Positions 1 to 7,328 of a DNA stretch of 41,127 bases are shown in pieces. Location: contig NZ_KB893078.1 in NCBI RefSeq assembly GCF_000373985.1, positions 1 through 41,127 of the forward strand, written 5' to 3'. Under the pieces are notes generated by a model. That model was not told the origin of the DNA, did not search any database, and was given only the letters and a program-made list of their open reading frames with translations. A program made the translations under genes and the position numbers. How positions within the stretch are numbered: position 1 is the first letter of the stretch; every line of letters starts with the position of its first letter. The stretch comes from Desulfobacter curvatus DSM 3379 (lineage in GTDB: Bacteria > Desulfobacterota > Desulfobacteria > Desulfobacterales > Desulfobacteraceae).

Positions 1-123
1 TCATCGGCCATACTGGACCGGTTGCTTCACCATGGTCATCTGCTGAAATTTGAAGGGAAGAGTTACCGACTCAAAGAGGCTGCCAACCGGCTCTCTCAGC
101 TGCGCGACAATAGGGAGGGATGA
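1..123 (+). CDS. istB: IstB-like ATP-binding protein of an IS21-family element, 3' end only
   Basis: The window opens inside this gene. The 40 visible codons end at a TGA at 121-123 and read SAILDRLLHHGHLLKFEGKS followed by YRLKEAANRL. This is the typical C-terminal tail of IstB, the AAA+ helper ATPase that works with the IstA transposase of IS21-family elements. The AAA+ core, with its Walker motifs, lies outside the window. The sequence just downstream has the repeated terminal motifs expected at an IS21 right end, which supports the call. The visible part is undamaged, so the element could be complete, but that cannot be judged from here. Confidence 0.8.
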   Translation, partial: SSAILDRLLHHGHLLKFEGKSYRLKEAANRLSQLRDNREG

Positions 124-226
124 AAAAAGGAAAAAATGGAAGATATTAAGAGAATAACTTAGATCTCAATATTCTGCCGCCGGGGGATTTTGACCCGGCC
201 ACGGGTGGGGGATTTTAAAGTGGCCA
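1..226 (+). mobile_element. Right end of an IS21-family insertion sequence
   Basis: After the istB stop codon comes about 100 bases of non-coding DNA holding two copies of GGGGGATTTT, at 182-191 and 207-216. Each is followed by similar text (GACCCGGCCAC and AAAGTGGCCA). Short repeats of this kind are known near IS21-family termini, where they bind transposase. The most likely terminus is the CA at 225-226, because downstream sequence immediately becomes coding in the truncated gene at 219-770. The exact end cannot be fixed without the left end. The insertion separates that gene from its own 5' portion. Confidence 0.6.
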
Positions 227-770
227 TCCGGGTGGGGACGGATACGGCGATCTTGAGGTTTTTGAAGACTCGGACGCCAAGCCCGAAGGATATGTAACCG
301 ATAACACGGATTGCAATGACAATGATGCTGATATCCACCCGGGTGCAACGGAAATCCGGGTGGACGGTATTGACCAGGACTGCGACGGCAGTGATCTTTC
401 GGCGTCGTCCTCAGATGTTGAAGCCTTTGTCATACGTTTTTATCTGGAGTGTCTGGGCCGAGAAGGGGAAACAGAAGGGGGCTCTTATTGGACCAACAGC
501 CTTGTGAACGGAGACAGGGCCAGAGACGACCTGGCAGAGGCCTTTATTTTCAGTACAGAATTTTTAGACCGCAATACATCCGACGAAGAATTCGTCGCGA
601 TTCTCTACAATGCCTTTTTCGAGCGTACCCCAGACACCTTCGGGAACAATTACTGGCTCGGACTGCTTGCAGGCGGGACAGATCGCTCCACAGTATTGAA
701 CAGTTTCACATCAGCACAGAAATTTGTCATCTTATGCAATACCTATGGCATTGCACCGACATTGAGCTGA
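219..770 (+). pseudogene. 3' remnant of a MopE-like/DUF4214 secreted protein gene, truncated by IS21
   Basis: The open frame runs from just after an in-frame TAA at 216-218 to the TGA at 768-770 with no credible start. The first residues are GGDGYGDL, then DCNDNDADIHPGATE and DGIDQDCDG. This is the calcium/copper-binding repeat of the MopE-type putative metal-binding family (DGDGYGD...DCDDND..PGA.E..DGIDNDCDG). Two DUF4214-like modules follow: one around FYLECLGREGETEGGSYW and one around LYNAFFERTPDTFGNNYW. The protein's N-terminal part is missing because the IS21 end lies immediately upstream. The gene is therefore read as a broken relative of the next gene, 56 bases downstream. A GTG at 360 could permit internal initiation, but it has no clear ribosome binding site. 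Confidence 0.6.
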
Positions 771-826
771 CCAGAACTGTATTTTTCAAATCAAGGCCCT
801 AAAAACCTTTTCAGGAGGATTTTATA

Positions 827-2782
827 ATGACCCAAGAAGCTGATTTTGTAACATATGCGTACACGACTTTTTTAGGACGAAATCCAGAAGCCCAAGGACT
901 TGACTGGTGGACCGGACAACTGACATCAGGTGCAATTACCTCCAATGAACTTGTTGCAATGATGGTGGAAAGCACTGAATTCACATCGGACGGCCTGCCC
1001 ATCTGCGCACTTTATTACACACTTTTCGGGCGCAGCCCGGATCTGCCCGGGTTAAATTACTGGCGGGACGCTGCCTTCCAGGGAAGCACTCTTGCATCCA
1101 TCGCAGAAAAACTTATGGCCTCGGATGAATATACCACGGCATCTGCCGGCAAAACCACAGGCGAAATGCTCACACAATTCTATCAACTCGGCCTGGGCAG
1201 GGACCCGGACGATGCAGGATATGAATACTGGTTCTCTGAAGTTGAAAACGGCATGTCCCTCACCGAAGTGGTCACCAGATTCGCCGAATCCCCGGAAGCT
1301 GCGGAATATCTTGAAAAAAAATTACCTATCAGTGCCGTCTATTACGGATTAACCGGAAATCTTGTTACCGATGACCAGATGACGGCAGGCCTGGCCGTGC
1401 AGATAGAAGACCTGGCTCTGACCATAATGCTCACCGACAGCTACACCGGGCCCACCGTTTCGGATCTTGATCCCCAGGGACTGATTGCCTATATCAGTGC
1501 CGAGGACACCTCTGCCTTGATTCTTACCGGTAACCCTGTGGGCAACGTTGTATTGGACCTGAGCCAAACGCAAGTGGAGCTAACGGACAACGGGCAAGCC
1601 GTTTCCATTACCGGCCTTGAAAATATTGTCAATGTCAATGCCGGCGCCCTTTCCACCAGTGTGACGCTGACGGCATCTGCAAGCGATGTCGTATTCTCCG
1701 GCGGCAATGCGGCTGACACATTAACCGGCGGCAGCGGCAACGATCAACTGACGGGAAACAACGGAACCGATTCCCTTGCCGGGGCTGACGGCGATGACCT
1801 GCTGGACGGGGGCGGCGGAGACGACACCCTTGCCGGAGGCGACGGAAACGATCAGCTGACCGGTGGCGGCGGTTCGGACATCCTCATGGGAAACGCCGGT
1901 GAAGACATCCTGGATGGCGGCTTGGAGGCGGACAGTTTTACCGGCGGTGGCGGCAACGATATTTTTGTGATCAGCAACGCATCTCACAGCAGCGGTCTTG
2001 CCGAAACCTTTGACGGAGGTGAAGGCACCGATACCATCAGGCTTGATTTTTCAGGGACTCTGGACCTTTCCTATGCCACCATCACAGATGTTGAATCGAT
2101 TACTTTTAACAGCGATGGTAACACACTCACCCTCACAGCAGACCAGTTGGCGGCACTCACCTCAATTACCGGATCAGCTGGGGCAGAGGACACTGTTATC
2201 GTGACCACCCCGGGACTGCTTCGGATCACAGACACGTTGTTTACCGACATTGATACCTTCCAGGGCGGGGACGATGGTTCAAATGATATTATCGACGATA
2301 CCGCACTGGGTCTTACCCTCATCGGCGGAAACAACGCCGATTACATCGAAGGGGGAACCGGTGCCGATACGCTCCAGGGCAATGCAGGCGGGGATGTTTA
2401 CGCATATCTTCAAGGAGAAGATTCACGGTATGCCGGAGAGACGGCCTTTAACGCAGATACCATTGTCGGCTTTGATTTCGGATCGGATAAAATCCGACTT
2501 GCCAATGCATTCACCGGAACAACCACCGCACTGACTGTGGACTCGGCATGGCTGAGTACCTGGAACACCTTGGATACCAATACAGAGCTGCAGACGGCAT
2601 TTGCCGACAGTGATATTGACGCGGTACTGCTTACCGTCACCACCGGCTCTGCCGCAGGGCAATACCTGCTGATCGAAGACGGCACCACGGACACCGGTTT
2701 TCAGTCTGCCGAGGATATCACCATCAAGCTTTCGGGCGCCGTTAATATATATCTTTTTGATACCACGGATTTTATTATTTAA
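827..2782 (+). CDS. Secreted DUF4214 and RTX calcium-binding repeat protein
   Basis: The 651-residue protein has no Sec signal peptide. Three tandem DUF4214 modules occupy roughly residues 8-55, 58-105 and 112-162; typical cores are FLGRNPEAQGLDWW, LFGRSPDLPGLNYW and GLGRDPDDAGYEYW. Residues about 290-385 carry RTX nonapeptides of the GGxGxDxLx type (GGGGDDTLAGGDGNDQL), with a second small block near 499-525. RTX repeats bind calcium outside the cell and mark type I secretion substrates. The C-terminus ends in a hydrophobic, acidic stretch, LFDTTDFII, as such substrates often do. The start is supported by AGGAGG at 813-818. The broken DUF4214 gene lies just upstream on the same strand. The cognate exporter is probably the type I operon at 17062-25035 (inference). 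The precise role (adhesin, surface layer or enzyme) is unknown. Confidence 0.85.
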   Translation: MTQEADFVTYAYTTFLGRNPEAQGLDWWTGQLTSGAITSNELVAMMVESTEFTSDGLPICALYYTLFGRSPDLPGLNYWRDAAFQGSTLASIAEKLMASDEYTTASAGKTTGEMLTQFYQLGLGRDPDDAGYEYWFSEVENGMSLTEVVTRFAESPEAAEYLEKKLPISAVYYGLTGNLVTDDQMTAGLAVQIEDLALTIMLTDSYTGPTVSDLDPQGLIAYISAEDTSALILTGNPVGNVVLDLSQTQVELTDNGQAVSITGLENIVNVNAGALSTSVTLTASASDVVFSGGNAADTLTGGSGNDQLTGNNGTDSLAGADGDDLLDGGGGDDTLAGGDGNDQLTGGGGSDILMGNAGEDILDGGLEADSFTGGGGNDIFVISNASHSSGLAETFDGGEGTDTIRLDFSGTLDLSYATITDVESITFNSDGNTLTLTADQLAALTSITGSAGAEDTVIVTTPGLLRITDTLFTDIDTFQGGDDGSNDIIDDTALGLTLIGGNNADYIEGGTGADTLQGNAGGDVYAYLQGEDSRYAGETAFNADTIVGFDFGSDKIRLANAFTGTTTALTVDSAWLSTWNTLDTNTELQTAFADSDIDAVLLTVTTGSAAGQYLLIEDGTTDTGFQSAEDITIKLSGAVNIYLFDTTDFII

Positions 2783-2853
2783 GTGAGTAGCGAAACACTC
2801 TCTTAAAGTGTTCGGAAAGTTATCATCGAATTCAGACAAAAAAAATTGAGGCA

Positions 2854-2880
2854 GGCCGGGTCAAAAAAAACCGCCCGGCC
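2854..2880. terminator. GC-rich stem-loop between convergent genes
   Basis: GGCCGGG at 2854-2860 pairs perfectly with CCCGGCC at 2874-2880 around an A-rich loop. It lies between the + strand gene ending at 2782 and the - strand gene ending at 2894. On the - strand an oligo-T run follows about six bases later, and A-runs flank both sides. A bidirectional intrinsic terminator is plausible, but the T-tract is not directly adjacent to the stem. Confidence 0.5.
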
Positions 2881-2893
2881 GCAAAAAAATTTC

Positions 2894-3088
2894 TTATTGT
2901 CCAGTTTTGGGCAACAAATCCACTAAGCTTTTTGCATAAGCATTGCGCGCGGTCTGAAGAATTTTGATATCATTGGTGAGGTCCGCAATTTTCCGGTCAA
3001 CAATCTGCAGAGAAGTCATTTGAGCCTTTGCTTCTTCTGAGAGAGTTGCGGAATCATATTCCTTCCCGTCAATTGTAATCGATGCCAT
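2894..3088 (-). CDS. Small DUF6447-like protein
   Basis: The gene encodes 64 residues beginning MASITIDGKEYDSATLSEEA and ending KSLVDLLPKTGQ. The IDGKEYD...LS.EAK.Q..SLQ.VD..I..L...I..LQTARNAYA pattern matches, from memory, small proteins annotated as DUF6447. The middle has heptad-like spacing (SLQIVDRKIADLTNDIKILQ), suggesting a short coiled coil. The start is well supported by AGGAGG a few bases upstream. The gene sits alone between a DUF4214-RTX gene and the large S-layer-like gene, with terminator-like hairpins on both sides, so it is probably a single-gene unit. Its function is unknown. Its position suggests an accessory role around the secreted proteins, but this is inference only. Confidence 0.7.
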   Translation of the reverse strand: MASITIDGKEYDSATLSEEAKAQMTSLQIVDRKIADLTNDIKILQTARNAYAKSLVDLLPKTGQ

Positions 3089-3173
3089 TGAGTTTCCTCC
3101 TTTTAAACAATAACTATTATCTTGTTAATATTTTTTATGAATCATTAAATTCGAAGTTTTAGAAATACAATAC

Positions 3174-3203
3174 ATTAAAGCTATTTGCAAATACTATTGA
3201 CAA
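3174..3203 (-). promoter_or_regulatory. Candidate sigma-70 promoter for the small DUF6447-like gene
   Basis: Reading the - strand, TTGTCA (3203-3198) is followed after 18 bases by TTTAAT (3179-3174), about 85 bases before the start at 3088. The -35 overlaps a short palindrome, CTATTGACAATAG, which could be an operator. Both hexamers are imperfect, so this is tentative. Confidence 0.3.
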
Positions 3204-3239
3204 TAGACCAGAACAATAGTCTTAGGATCTTTTGTGCAC

Positions 3240-3279
3240 AGTAAAAAGCCTCCCCGGCTTTACGGGAAGGCTTTTTACT
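3240..3279 (-). terminator. Strong hairpin terminator, probably bidirectional
   Basis: AGTAAAAAGCCTCCCCG and CGGGAAGGCTTTTTACT form a 17-base stem with one wobble pair and a short loop. The A- and T-rich stem ends make it terminator-like in both directions. It lies 66 bases beyond the stop codon of the 1227-residue - strand gene and upstream of the small - strand gene at 2894-3088. It should separate their transcripts. Confidence 0.75.
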
Positions 3280-3344
3280 ATCAAATTGGGCTTTATCAGA
3301 ATCTTATCTTGTAAGCCCGAGATTTACTCGTTGTTACTGACAGA

Positions 3345-6300
3345 TTAAACAAAGTCAGTCAGAGCAATTTCTGTAACAAGATCAATACCGGCAAGAATGA
3401 TCTGTGTATCTGTCGTCCCGAATGCTGCATCGTCATTGTCATCAATGGCGATATAAGTATCACCATCACCAGTACCATCGCCATCAACATCCAAGTTATA
3501 TGCGATGTAAATATCGTCAGAAGCATTATTACCAGCAGTAAATACAGCAGTTGCAGCAGCTACAAAAGCTGCGTAACCAGCTATCAGAGAACCATCAACA
3601 ATCACACCATCCGTGGCACCATCAATATCTACGCCATTACCCGCAACGATATCAATTACATCAGTACCCGAAGTGAAGTTAGTAATAGTATCAGCTAAAG
3701 CAGCCGTAGGCGTAACAGTCGTGCCAATACCGGAGTCATCACCGGTATAGACGTAAGTTTCCACACTACCACCACCAACGAAAGTATCGGCATCGTCACT
3801 ACCGGTAATATACAAACGCAATGCACCGTTAGTTATCGCTGAAGCATCAATGTCAAGAATCGCATCAGCGGCTGCAACAGTTGTACTGTCGATGGCTGTA
3901 ATAGTCAGGGTTTCAAAAGTCTGTGCAATTGTGGTTGCATTGGTACCATTGGCTGCAGCAGTGTTGTTGACCAGGGTGTCTACAACTGTGTCGTCAAGTT
4001 CCAGAGTCAGGACCTGATCTACAGCTTCAGTGTTGGTAAACTCAATGTTACTCACGTTGGCCAGACCGGACAAGTCACCAATAGAAACTACAGCAGTATT
4101 CTGAATTTCCAATACATCCAAATTTGAAGCGTGGGTCATATCAGAACCACCCACACCCAGCGCTGTTAGAGCTCCTAAACCTGACTGGTCAAGGTCAGCG
4201 CCACCGTCAATGGTAGCAAGCCCATTCAATGTGGAGTCCGTGAGTATAAACCTGTCAGCAGTACTTGTGGAATTCACAGCACCTTGATCCTGGGCAACAC
4301 CAAGCAGATTTACTGCTTTACCGTCAGTTGAGTCTTCCTGGCCGTCATAGCTGAAGGACTTGGTTTCAGACAGTTTTGTTGCATCAATGGTTACACCGGC
4401 GTTTGCATCCATCAGCAAACCATCGTTTCCAGCAGTTTCATCGCCACGGTTACCGTTATCATTGACAATCGCAATGCTGTTACCATCTGCAGCATTGGCA
4501 GAGATCATTGAATCGGTGAGAACCAGGTTGTAAGCATTGGTCGCATTCACACCATTATCATCCGCCTGGCCGTTGCCGATGAGACGAATGGTTTCAAAAC
4601 CGCTTACATTGGTCCATTCGGACGAGCCAAGGCTGACCTGAACACCATCACCGTCGATAACCAGGGTATCATCACCGTCACCACCGGCAACCTTATCGGA
4701 AATAGTCAAACCTGCATGGGTATCATTCAGCGCGTCAAAGATAACGGTATCATCACCGGTACCCATTGTAATGGTCTGGGCGCCGGTGGTGGCAGTGCCG
4801 TTGGAAACCCTGACCACAAGGTCACCTGCATATTCTTCAGCGTCGATGACCTCCGCAGTCAACCTGGCAACGGTAGCCGTAGCGGCAGCATCCAAGACAT
4901 AAAAATAGTCGCCAACATTAATGTCACCATTAGCGACGTTTGTGGCAACAGCAGTCGTATCATAACCATACATGCCGCCGGCCAGACCACCAACAGCAGT
5001 TACTGCGGTGTCTGAATCAAGGTTCAGGAACGTATCAGCAACGCCCCCCTCGATGGTAATGGTCTCAGTGTAGTTATCAAAGTCGTCCAGCTGAATCGTA
5101 CCGGATTTAGCATCAGTATCGTTGATGGTTAGACTTTCATAGCTTGTGGAGGCATTTTCCTGGATCTGGAAGTTGAACCGCTGGTCGGTGTTGATGGCCG
5201 TTTGAATGGTGAGGCCCAACGTATCATTCGCAGTATCGGTCGCAAGATCAGAAATTAGAATATTCTGGGCCAGACCGGTATTCTCGGATGTGCTGTGCTC
5301 TATTGTAATGGCCAGGGCCTGATCAGCGGTCAGATCGTTGAGGGTCACTGTTGAGTTTTCAGTGTCTGCTTCTTGGAACCCACCGATCAAATCCTGACCT
5401 TCGTTTCTTACCAGAATAGTTGCCAGGCTGTCAAAAGCGTCGGCATCTACGGTTACGTTCTCTGCAACAGAATTATTATCATGACCGGTTCTAATTTCCA
5501 GGGCCTGGATATTGGTCAGGTTTGCACCAGCGTCGGGCGCAGCAATTGTCTGGGCAGCGCCGCCGGTAATAATAAGAGTATTGGTTCCGTCGCCGCCGTC
5601 AATGGTATCGGTATTATCTGCGTCAGCATCGACATTATTGCCGTTGGTCAGAACAAATGTATCATCGCCGGAACCGCCGAGAACAGACAATTCAACATCA
5701 GTACCGTCTGCGTCAGCGTTGGCATTGATTTCAAAACCAATGTGGTAGGTCAAGTCACCTGTAAATTCGCTTGCATCAACTAAGGTCAAAGATCCGGCTA
5801 CGTTAATCAGACCTGCAACAAACAAATCCGCTTCATCCAATGAATCATTGATGGGATCGACAACATCATTGGTCGCACCCAGGGTAAGATCAGCATCACC
5901 GGTAATGTTCAGAGTGACCGTATCTTCCGTGGTAAGGGTGTTCAGGGAATTCGTCTGTGTGGATGAATCCAAATTCAGAGTTTCATACCCCTCAGTAACA
6001 CCGTCGATCCGCAGGTCATCCAACTGAACGTTTGCCAAGGAGAGATCAACTTCATCCTCATCGCCACTCAATACGGATGCTGAATGGTCGAAGGCAACAT
6101 CCGTGGTGGTATTGTCATTGGAGTTGGATACACTGGCGCTTTCAAGAACAGACTGAATATTGTCAAAGGTCACAACGCCGGCTACGATATTGTCAATACG
6201 GGTGGCATTCACCTCAAGAACCCCTGTTGTATCCTGAAGGTCCAGGGTCTGATTGGCATCTGCAGTAAAGGCAACGTTAACGGTCTGGATATTTGTCATG

Positions 6301-7028
6301 GAAGGCATGAGATTCAAATCATTCGCCTCGGTGTCATTGACAAAGGTCATGTTCAGGGTCGGGTTATCGCCGACACCAGTCAGCACGTCATCGTCATTCA
6401 GGGTGTTCATATAATCGGAACCATCGGGGTTCCAGTCCCTGCCTGCGTTAAAAATATTAGCGGTCTCCGTATCGGGATCAACGGTCAAAGTAACCGTACC
6501 GCCTTCAACATTGGATCCGACTTCGGCCTCAGCGGCATCATTACCGGTATCCACAGAAGCATCTGTTTCATCAACCGCATCCAAAATAGCCTGGGCATCA
6601 GCGATATCATCAGATTCATAAGTGGCACCCATACTGGTTACAGCATCAGTATAAGTATTTGCAACAGTTGTCTTGTTGCTCAGAGTTGTGAGATCATCAC
6701 CGGTAGCGCCGTCTGCAATCTGCTTGGCAATGCTGGCCAAGGTAGCCTCGCCGCTTTCAAGACGTCCTGTGTAGAACTCAAGGCCTTCGTCCCCAGCATC
6801 ACGGCTAAACATCTGTTGGTAGAGGTTGTTAACCAATTCCTCGTTGGTCAAGGACCCGAAACTTTCAGTGTATTCGTCGGATGTGCCAAAAGCACTCAAC
6901 GCTTGGTCCAGATCATCTGTTCCGTCAAAATAATCTGCCCAGAATGATAGCCCTGCGGGATCAGCCGGACGCCCGTAATAACCGACATAAAGTTCTTGAG
7001 CCAGATTCATAGATTCAGTAGTTGCCAT
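3345..7028 (-). CDS. Large acidic S-layer-like protein with N-terminal DUF4214 modules
   Basis: The protein is 1227 residues, very rich in Asp, Thr, Asn, Ala and Val, with no visible cysteine and little lysine, typical of surface-layer proteins. Residues 9-55 and 64-109 are two DUF4214 modules (LYVGYYGRPADPAGLSFW; LYQQMFSRDAGDEGLEFY). The rest is long beta-rich sequence resembling S-layer and beta-solenoid proteins. Isolated RTX-like nonapeptides include GGSGDDTFVL, GGDGDDTLVI and MGTGDDTVIF, and DVDGDGTGDGD lies near the end. There is no Sec signal. The C-terminus, EIALTDFV, is a hydrophobic tail as in type I substrates such as Caulobacter RsaA. AGGAGG lies four bases before the ATG. A sigma-54-like promoter lies upstream and a strong terminator downstream, so the gene is probably monocistronic. 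S-layer function is inferred from composition, size and context. Confidence 0.8.
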   Translation of the reverse strand: MATTESMNLAQELYVGYYGRPADPAGLSFWADYFDGTDDLDQALSAFGTSDEYTESFGSLTNEELVNNLYQQMFSRDAGDEGLEFYTGRLESGEATLASIAKQIADGATGDDLTTLSNKTTVANTYTDAVTSMGATYESDDIADAQAILDAVDETDASVDTGNDAAEAEVGSNVEGGTVTLTVDPDTETANIFNAGRDWNPDGSDYMNTLNDDDVLTGVGDNPTLNMTFVNDTEANDLNLMPSMTNIQTVNVAFTADANQTLDLQDTTGVLEVNATRIDNIVAGVVTFDNIQSVLESASVSNSNDNTTTDVAFDHSASVLSGDEDEVDLSLANVQLDDLRIDGVTEGYETLNLDSSTQTNSLNTLTTEDTVTLNITGDADLTLGATNDVVDPINDSLDEADLFVAGLINVAGSLTLVDASEFTGDLTYHIGFEINANADADGTDVELSVLGGSGDDTFVLTNGNNVDADADNTDTIDGGDGTNTLIITGGAAQTIAAPDAGANLTNIQALEIRTGHDNNSVAENVTVDADAFDSLATILVRNEGQDLIGGFQEADTENSTVTLNDLTADQALAITIEHSTSENTGLAQNILISDLATDTANDTLGLTIQTAINTDQRFNFQIQENASTSYESLTINDTDAKSGTIQLDDFDNYTETITIEGGVADTFLNLDSDTAVTAVGGLAGGMYGYDTTAVATNVANGDINVGDYFYVLDAAATATVARLTAEVIDAEEYAGDLVVRVSNGTATTGAQTITMGTGDDTVIFDALNDTHAGLTISDKVAGGDGDDTLVIDGDGVQVSLGSSEWTNVSGFETIRLIGNGQADDNGVNATNAYNLVLTDSMISANAADGNSIAIVNDNGNRGDETAGNDGLLMDANAGVTIDATKLSETKSFSYDGQEDSTDGKAVNLLGVAQDQGAVNSTSTADRFILTDSTLNGLATIDGGADLDQSGLGALTALGVGGSDMTHASNLDVLEIQNTAVVSIGDLSGLANVSNIEFTNTEAVDQVLTLELDDTVVDTLVNNTAAANGTNATTIAQTFETLTITAIDSTTVAAADAILDIDASAITNGALRLYITGSDDADTFVGGGSVETYVYTGDDSGIGTTVTPTAALADTITNFTSGTDVIDIVAGNGVDIDGATDGVIVDGSLIAGYAAFVAAATAVFTAGNNASDDIYIAYNLDVDGDGTGDGDTYIAIDDNDDAAFGTTDTQIILAGIDLVTEIALTDFV

Positions 7029-7328
7029 CTTTCCTCCTAAAAATAAATTTAAATGAAATAAAACGTTACCTACACATGACGCGCAGATATTTATATATTT
7101 TGCTCTTTGTTATTGAACACCGCCCAAACAATAAAGCAAAAAAAATGCCAATTCTACCATTAAAAAACACTATCACCGATAAACATCTTAAAACACACAC
7201 AAAAATTTTCAAATATTAATTCATCACATAGTTAACATCGGCCTACCAGGGTTGTCGTTCCGGTCAAATCTGCTCACTGTTGGCTTTATTCAGCCTGCAT
7301 CCCAAAGACATGGTTATTGATACCTGAA
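7029..7328. other. AT-rich intergenic region upstream of the S-layer-like gene
   Basis: These 300 bases hold the ribosome binding site and the sigma-54-like promoter of the S-layer-like gene, giving a leader of about 95 bases. No credible gene was seen on either strand. A short + strand ORF at 7022-7219 has no family signal and is rejected. The 7200-7328 part, next to the glycosyltransferase stop codon, shows no clear terminator or repeat. Confidence 0.6.
7135..7151 (-). promoter_or_regulatory. Candidate sigma-54 (-24/-12) promoter of the S-layer-like gene
   Basis: On the - strand the sequence reads TTGGCATTTTTTTTGCT. The GG (7149-7148) and GC (7137-7136) are separated by exactly ten bases, as in the TGGCAC-N5-TTGC consensus. 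The only consensus deviation is T for C in TGGCAC. The expected transcription start is near 7124, about 95 bases before the ATG at 7028. The homopolymer T-run fulfils part of the consensus, which lowers specificity. A sigma-54-dependent NtrC-type activator is encoded in the same window (27131-28486). Confidence 0.5.

Noticed and set aside
6084..6947. Long + strand ORF (287 codons) inside the S-layer-like gene
   Set aside because: It is antisense to a well-supported coding frame with repetitive composition, has no ribosome binding site or family motif, and its cysteine- and isoleucine-rich translation looks like a shadow.
7236..7328. Possible fourth copy of the intergenic repeat
   Set aside because: Only scattered short matches were found in either orientation; neither conserved end is present.
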